From an uncultured Lachnospiraceae bacterium (lineage in GTDB: Bacteria; Bacillota; Clostridia; Lachnospirales; Lachnospiraceae), in NCBI GenBank assembly GCA_946183625.1, contig CAMHCL010000017.1:1-19450 (forward strand): 19,450 nt of DNA. The letters run 5' to 3'. Within the stretch, counting starts at the first letter, position 1. Each line of letters opens with the position of its first letter. The notes under the pieces are model-generated. The model had not been told where the DNA came from. It did no database searches and saw nothing but the letters and a program-made list of their open reading frames with translations. Below, piece by piece: positions 15,779 through 19,450 of the stretch. Made by a program: the position numbers and the translations under genes.

Positions 15779-16657
15779 CTACAGACCTCCCTCACCTAGT
15801 TTTTTACTCTTCTTAGCCTTAGCGGTCTTTGCAGAATTATTATCACTGCTCAAGAGCTGATTCAGCTGCTTACGGATATCATCCTCACCAAGTTCTTCGT
15901 ATAGAACGCCCTTGTATGCAATAGAAATCTGACCAGTTTCTTCAGAAACTATAAGAGTCATACTATCTGTCAGTTCACTGACACCCAGTCCGGCTCTATG
16001 CCTGGTACCCAGATCCTTGTTCAGATCATGTCTTTCTGTAAGTGGCAGATAACATGTAGCCGCCACCACTCTCTTGCCCCTTATGATGACAGCGCCATCA
16101 TGTAGTGGTGTATTCTTCTCAAATACATTTACCAGAAGCTGTCTGCTGACTACAGCATCAAGCTTAATACCTGTATCAATAAACTCTCCCAGAGGAGTCT
16201 GATTTTCAATAACGATAAGAGCACCTGTTTTGGCTCTTGATAATTCTGTACATGTTCTGATCAGTTCGTATATAACCTTCTCGCTAAAGCCTTCACCATT
16301 AGTCTTTGCACTATCAGAATCAAACAGATTCTTGATAATATTCTTACGGCCTAACTCATCCAAAGCTCGTCTCAATTCCGGCTGGAACAAGATGATGAGT
16401 GCAAGCAGGAATACATTTATCAAATTCTTAGCGATCCAGAGGATCGTATTCAGATGGAACACAGCTGCAAAAAGCAGGAAAAGACCCACGATAAGAACAC
16501 CCTTAAGCAATGTCCAGGCGCGGCTGGATTTGATCCACAAAAGGATGTTGTAGAGAATATATGCAATTATCAGGATGTCTAATACATCTGCTATTCCAAT
16601 GCTCGGAAAATAGAACCTATCAACAATGGAACTAAGTGTACTCCATAATTCTTCCAT
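15779..16657 (-). CDS. cdaA: Diadenylate cyclase CdaA (DisA_N/DAC domain)
   Basis: The 292-residue protein has three predicted membrane helices (about 23-43, 47-67, 70-91) followed by a cytoplasmic DAC domain. The catalytic DGA motif is in LHDGAVII (185-192) and the RHR motif in GTRHRAGLGVSE (217-228). Together they condense two ATP into cyclic-di-AMP, which controls potassium and osmolyte transport and cell-wall balance in Gram-positive bacteria. The tail (275-290) is lysine and serine rich. It sits directly upstream of cdaR as in most Firmicutes. An AGGAG lies about 13 bases before the ATG, which is long spacing and may mean modest translation. The gap to the preceding membrane-protein gene is 40 bases. 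Confidence 0.96.
   Translation of the reverse strand: MEELWSTLSSIVDRFYFPSIGIADVLDILIIAYILYNILLWIKSSRAWTLLKGVLIVGLFLLFAAVFHLNTILWIAKNLINVFLLALIILFQPELRRALDELGRKNIIKNLFDSDSAKTNGEGFSEKVIYELIRTCTELSRAKTGALIVIENQTPLGEFIDTGIKLDAVVSRQLLVNVFEKNTPLHDGAVIIRGKRVVAATCYLPLTERHDLNKDLGTRHRAGLGVSELTDSMTLIVSEETGQISIAYKGVLYEELGEDDIRKQLNQLLSSDNNSAKTAKAKKSKKLGEGGL
15786..15793 (-). promoter_or_regulatory. Ribosome binding site deciding the cdaR start
   Basis: GAGGGAGG on the minus strand, 8 bases before ATG 15777, lies inside the last codons of cdaA. It argues against the in-frame GTG at 15795. Confidence 0.8.
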
Positions 16658-16697
16658 ATATCAGCAGTTGCTCCTAAAATATATATCGACAGATTAA

Positions 16698-17765
16698 TTA
16701 ATTATAATGATCACCCTGCATTGGTGGCATGCCAGGCTGCATATCACCCTGCATTGGCGGCATATCATTCGGAATAGGTGGTACGTCATTTGCCATAGGT
16801 GGCATATCAGGTCTTCTACACTGCTTTGGTGCCTTCTTGCCAGGTTTCTTACCAGATTTGTTCTGATTATGCTTCTTCTCAGAATCCACCTTCGGCACAG
16901 CTTTTACATAATAGTAATAATCATCATCCTCATACTGAACACGCTGAATATGCTTATAATCCAGCATACCCTGTGCAAATCTGATCAGTAATGCCACCAC
17001 AAGTCCGATTATCGCACCAAGGAATACCTTGGACATATCCGCCTCTACTCCAAGTACTGAACCAAAGGCAAAGGCAAACAGGAAATTGAACAGGAAGCCA
17101 AGGCCAATAGCAATATACATAGAATACTTGAAACTGAACTTAAGCATAAGTGAAATAATAGCAACTGTTGCAGCAAATACCATTGCTGTCAGCATCATTT
17201 CCTTATTATGTACTAAGAAATCAGTAAGTGTTCTGAAGGCTTCCACTTCGTCGTCAGGTGACTTTACATCAATCTTATCTACTACATCTCTTACGCAGAG
17301 CGCATATTCATAGAATACAACACCACAAGCAGCAGGAACTGCTCCACCGAGGCCGGCCACAACAGCCACCACAAGCGGAAGTGCATACTCTATATTCAGC
17401 ATAAAGCATATAGGTACAAGAAATACTACATACGAATACTTAGGAAAAAATCTTACATATACTACATATATGACAAGATAAAGAACGAAGAATACAACTC
17501 CGGCCTCAAATGCCGCACTAAATGTATGTACAGCAACAACAACTCCCACTATAAAGAACAGGAATCCTTCTGGAAGGACTGCTGTTAATATAGCCAGAAG
17601 CAGTATAACTTCTTTTCTGGACAGCAGCTCTGAATAACCATACAGCTTATCCATTGAGATAAATACTGTCAGAGTCCATACAAATCTAAGTATCGGTGTA
17701 ATGGCCTCGTCATATTTTCTGAATATTCTTCTAAGTAAATTTTTGATATTAACTATCTGCTCCAC
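16698..17765 (-). CDS. Polytopic membrane protein with Pro/Met-rich C-terminal tail, function unknown
   Basis: I do not recognise this family. The 355-residue protein has about eight or nine hydrophobic segments between residues 25 and 265, broken by a polar loop near 160-190 (VDKIDVKSPDDEVEAFRTL). A cytoplasmic-looking tail follows. It has an acidic-aromatic block (EDDDYYYYVKAVPKV, 279-293), a Lys-rich stretch and finally PPM/PPI repeats (MPPMANDVPPIPNDMPPMQG). No transporter, protease or ATPase motif is seen. An in-frame ATG at 17819 overlaps the upstream gene, but AAGGAG at 17773-17778 sits 7 bases before GTG 17765, so GTG is chosen. It starts 16 bases after the preceding membrane-protein gene and ends 40 before cdaA, so it probably shares their transcript. 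Confidence 0.8.
   Translation of the reverse strand: MEQIVNIKNLLRRIFRKYDEAITPILRFVWTLTVFISMDKLYGYSELLSRKEVILLLAILTAVLPEGFLFFIVGVVVAVHTFSAAFEAGVVFFVLYLVIYVVYVRFFPKYSYVVFLVPICFMLNIEYALPLVVAVVAGLGGAVPAACGVVFYEYALCVRDVVDKIDVKSPDDEVEAFRTLTDFLVHNKEMMLTAMVFAATVAIISLMLKFSFKYSMYIAIGLGFLFNFLFAFAFGSVLGVEADMSKVFLGAIIGLVVALLIRFAQGMLDYKHIQRVQYEDDDYYYYVKAVPKVDSEKKHNQNKSGKKPGKKAPKQCRRPDMPPMANDVPPIPNDMPPMQGDMQPGMPPMQGDHYN
16710..16763. repeat. 33-bp tandem repeat encoding the MPPMQGD tail
   Basis: A 21-bp unit occurs at 16710-16730 and again at 16743-16763 with a single base change, giving a 33-bp (11-codon) period. It encodes MPPMQGD twice. Further diverged PPM/PPI copies follow towards 16810, as expected for a coding repeat that expands and contracts. 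Confidence 0.8.
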
Positions 17766-17772
17766 CTGACTA

Positions 17773-17778
17773 CTCCTT
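17773..17778 (-). promoter_or_regulatory. Ribosome binding site deciding a GTG start
   Basis: AAGGAG on the minus strand is 7 bases before GTG 17765 and just after the stop of the upstream gene (17782-17784). It supports the 355-residue product over the longer reading from ATG 17819. Confidence 0.75.
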
Positions 17779-17781
17779 GTC

Positions 17782-18534
17782 TTATTCGTCTGTATAACGA
17801 GAGTCTTCTTCGAAATCATTTCCTCTAGGAAGCACTACGAATGAATCCGAATATGAATCATCTCCAAACATACTGATCGGAGGCTCATCAAATGCACTCA
17901 TAGGGATTTCATTTCCATATTCAAAATCCTGTGATTCATCAAAATTCTCATCCTGATAATCACCCTGGTATCCATCCTGATAATCATTCTGATATCCATC
18001 CTGATAATCTGAAATAGGTGGCATCTCTTCCGGTCCTATGATCTTCTGAGACTGTACTTCGCCATCCTGAGGGAGATCATCAAAATCACCACCAATATTT
18101 GAATAAACCCTTGTTTTGGCAACGCCAGGCGCTCCAAATTCCCTCTCTTCTACCTCATACAGCTTTATAATCTTCTTAAGGTTTTTGTTATACTCTACTA
18201 TTCCAGGTCTTGCACGATAGTATCTGAAAGAAAAAACTATGAAGGAGTAGACATAGAAAACTGCAGCCACGCCAACATAACCCGACAGCATTATGGACAT
18301 AAGCTTGAAATAGTCCATATTATTAATATCTGTCAGCAGTTTGTCGAAGTTCGTAGCTACATAGATTCCTACGATAAGCCAATAGCAAATAGTAACAAGC
18401 ACCAAAGTACGAAGACATCCGAATTTTACGTAGTCTTCTTTAAAGTACTTGCTCATAAGAAGACCGTTTCTCTCTTCGGTCTTCTCATATATTGCAACTC
18501 TCGTCATAAGTTTTATCTTAACTTCGTTTAACAT
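17782..18534 (-). CDS. Two-helix membrane protein with acidic YQDG-repeat tail, function unknown
   Basis: The family is not recognised. The 250-residue protein has a basic N-terminus, two hydrophobic helices (about 41-61 and 77-103) and a long acidic cytoplasmic-looking tail from about 120. The tail carries MPPIS, an 8-residue tandem repeat (DYQDGYQN, DYQDGYQG, DYQDE) and PPIS again before an acidic end. The shared PPI/MPP pieces in this and the next protein suggest a common partner or joint function (inference). A longer reading from an upstream in-frame ATG (18573) would place the start inside a hairpin. ATG 18534 follows GGAGG by 4 bases and is preferred. The gene lies 89 bases after thrS and 16 before the next start. 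Confidence 0.78.
   Translation of the reverse strand: MLNEVKIKLMTRVAIYEKTEERNGLLMSKYFKEDYVKFGCLRTLVLVTICYWLIVGIYVATNFDKLLTDINNMDYFKLMSIMLSGYVGVAAVFYVYSFIVFSFRYYRARPGIVEYNKNLKKIIKLYEVEEREFGAPGVAKTRVYSNIGGDFDDLPQDGEVQSQKIIGPEEMPPISDYQDGYQNDYQDGYQGDYQDENFDESQDFEYGNEIPMSAFDEPPISMFGDDSYSDSFVVLPRGNDFEEDSRYTDE
17951..18009. repeat. 24-bp tandem repeat encoding the DYQDGYQ units
   Basis: TCCTGATAATC occurs at 17951-17961, 17975-17985 and 17999-18009, a perfect 24-bp (8-codon) spacing. It lies within the tail of the two-helix membrane protein and keeps its reading frame. Confidence 0.8.
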
Positions 18535-18544
18535 ACAACCTCCA

Positions 18545-18573
18545 GTGTTATATCCCCAAAAAGGGCATAACAC
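18545..18573 (-). other. Stem-loop just upstream of a ribosome binding site
   Basis: GTGTTAT (18545-18551) and ATAACAC (18567-18573) form a perfect 7-bp stem. An inner CCC/GGG pairs around an A-rich loop. The hairpin ends one base before the GGAGG of the two-helix membrane-protein gene. No run of U follows, so it is not a standard terminator; it could affect translation or mRNA stability. Confidence 0.5.
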
Positions 18574-18623
18574 ACCACCTCTATCTTATGCCATACACAC
18601 AAAAAAATCAAGGTTGGCTAAGC

Positions 18624-19450
18624 TTACTCAACGCTGTCAATAAGTTCCAGCGAACGCTCCTGATTCTGCTTTACGCAAAGCTGGATAAATGTATCGAGCG
18701 GGATACCATTCATCTGCTTATTGCCTCTGACATTAACAGAAACTGTTCCTTCCTCTGCTTCCTTATCGCCAAGAACAAGGATATATGGCTCCTTATACTT
18801 CTTGAAGCCCTTAATCTTGTTCTTCATATTTTCATCAGAAAGGTCTGCTTCTACTCTTATGCCGGCTTTTCTGAGTTTCTTCATAACTTCTTCAGCATAT
18901 GCATTATGCTCAGTTCTGATTGGAACTATACCAACCTGATATGGTGACATCCAGAATGGGAATACACCCTTGAAGTTCTCAATAAGAATACCAATAAATC
19001 TCTCAAATGAACCAAAGATAGCTCTATGGATCATAACAGGTCTCTTCTGTGTTCCGTCAGCAGCCACATATTTCAGATCAAAATTAAGTGGGAGCTGGAA
19101 GTCGAGCTGGATTGTACCCATCTGCCACTCACGGCCGATGCAGTCCTTCATCTTAAGGTCGATCTTAGGACCATAGAATGCTCCATCACCCTCGTTGATC
19201 TCATATCCGTCTTCACCATATTTCTTATCAAGTATTCTCTTAAGAGAAGCTTCTGCAGCATCCCAGAGTTCAGGTTCACCCATGAAGTCCTCTGGTCTTG
19301 TAGAGAGCTCTGCCTCATATGTAAGTCCGAATGTCTCATAGATATATTTTGCTATATCCATGATATCTCCGATCTCATCCTCTATCATATCTTCAGTAAG
19401 GAAAGTATGATCATCATCCTGATGGAACATCTGAACTCTGAAAAGTCCAT
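18624..19450 (-). CDS. thrS: Threonyl-tRNA synthetase, C-terminal part (5' end beyond right edge)
   Basis: About 274 C-terminal residues are visible; the frame is open to the window edge. The segment GLFRVQMFHQDDDHTF is the class II catalytic core around motif 2, with a predicted zinc-ligand histidine in QDDDH. Next come DGAFYGPKIDL, QLDFQLP, a second zinc-ligand histidine in MIHRAIFGSFERF (motif 3) and the anticodon-binding domain (YQVGIVPI onward, KYKEPYILVLGDKE). The enzyme charges tRNA-Thr with threonine in the cytoplasm. Many Firmicutes thrS genes are controlled by a T-box leader, which would lie outside this window. After the stop (TAA, 18624) a T7 run occurs with only a very weak stem, so a terminator here is doubtful. 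Confidence 0.95.
   Translation of the reverse strand, partial: GLFRVQMFHQDDDHTFLTEDMIEDEIGDIMDIAKYIYETFGLTYEAELSTRPEDFMGEPELWDAAEASLKRILDKKYGEDGYEINEGDGAFYGPKIDLKMKDCIGREWQMGTIQLDFQLPLNFDLKYVAADGTQKRPVMIHRAIFGSFERFIGILIENFKGVFPFWMSPYQVGIVPIRTEHNAYAEEVMKKLRKAGIRVEADLSDENMKNKIKGFKKYKEPYILVLGDKEAEEGTVSVNVRGNKQMNGIPLDTFIQLCVKQNQERSLELIDSVE

Noticed and set aside
15778..15795. Longer CdaR starting at GTG 15795
   Set aside because: That GTG is part of the GAGGGAGG ribosome site used by ATG 15777.
18600..18630. Intrinsic terminator after thrS
   Set aside because: A T7 run is present on the minus strand, but the best stem before it is only GTTG/CAAC with a long loop, so I do not call it.

Overview
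The window looks like chromosome from a low-to-mid GC Gram-positive anaerobe, most likely a Lachnospiraceae-type Clostridia. The support is a Firmicutes-type DnaE, a CdaA/CdaR cyclic-di-AMP pair, a tRNA-Thr with a T discriminator and no encoded CCA, GGAGG-type ribosome sites and AT-rich third codon positions. The family assignment is inference; no marker in the window fixes the genus. Every gene I support lies on the minus strand, so transcription runs from the right edge to the left edge.

In transcription order, the right part (19450 to about 12490) holds the 3' part of thrS, then two unrecognised membrane proteins with proline/methionine-rich or acidic tails, then cdaA, cdaR and a sirtuin gene. 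The last three are separated by a single base each. glyA follows. The middle (about 12430 to 8670) holds ftsH with a long charged C-terminal extension, the 5'-deoxynucleotidase gene yfbR, a terminator hairpin, tRNA-Thr(CGT) and a DUF5662 protein.

The left part begins with dnaE (1164 residues). Five bases past its stop codon lies a 251-bp non-coding element (4884-5134). It consists of a 26-bp near-perfect terminal inverted repeat enclosing a run of small hairpins, several with the same GCGAAGC core. It resembles no standard element I can name and is the strongest candidate for something undescribed. After it comes a tight operon: a SpoU/TrmH RNA methyltransferase, a PlsC-type acyltransferase, an acyl-AMP ligase, a cobalamin-type radical SAM enzyme and the start of a CDP-alcohol phosphatidyltransferase. 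The last four together look like a lipid synthesis or modification pathway.

Most of the window is housekeeping. The unusual parts are the hairpin element, the putative lipid operon, the sirtuin joined to the c-di-AMP operon and the two tailed membrane proteins. No transposase, phage gene, CRISPR array or recognisable riboswitch is seen.
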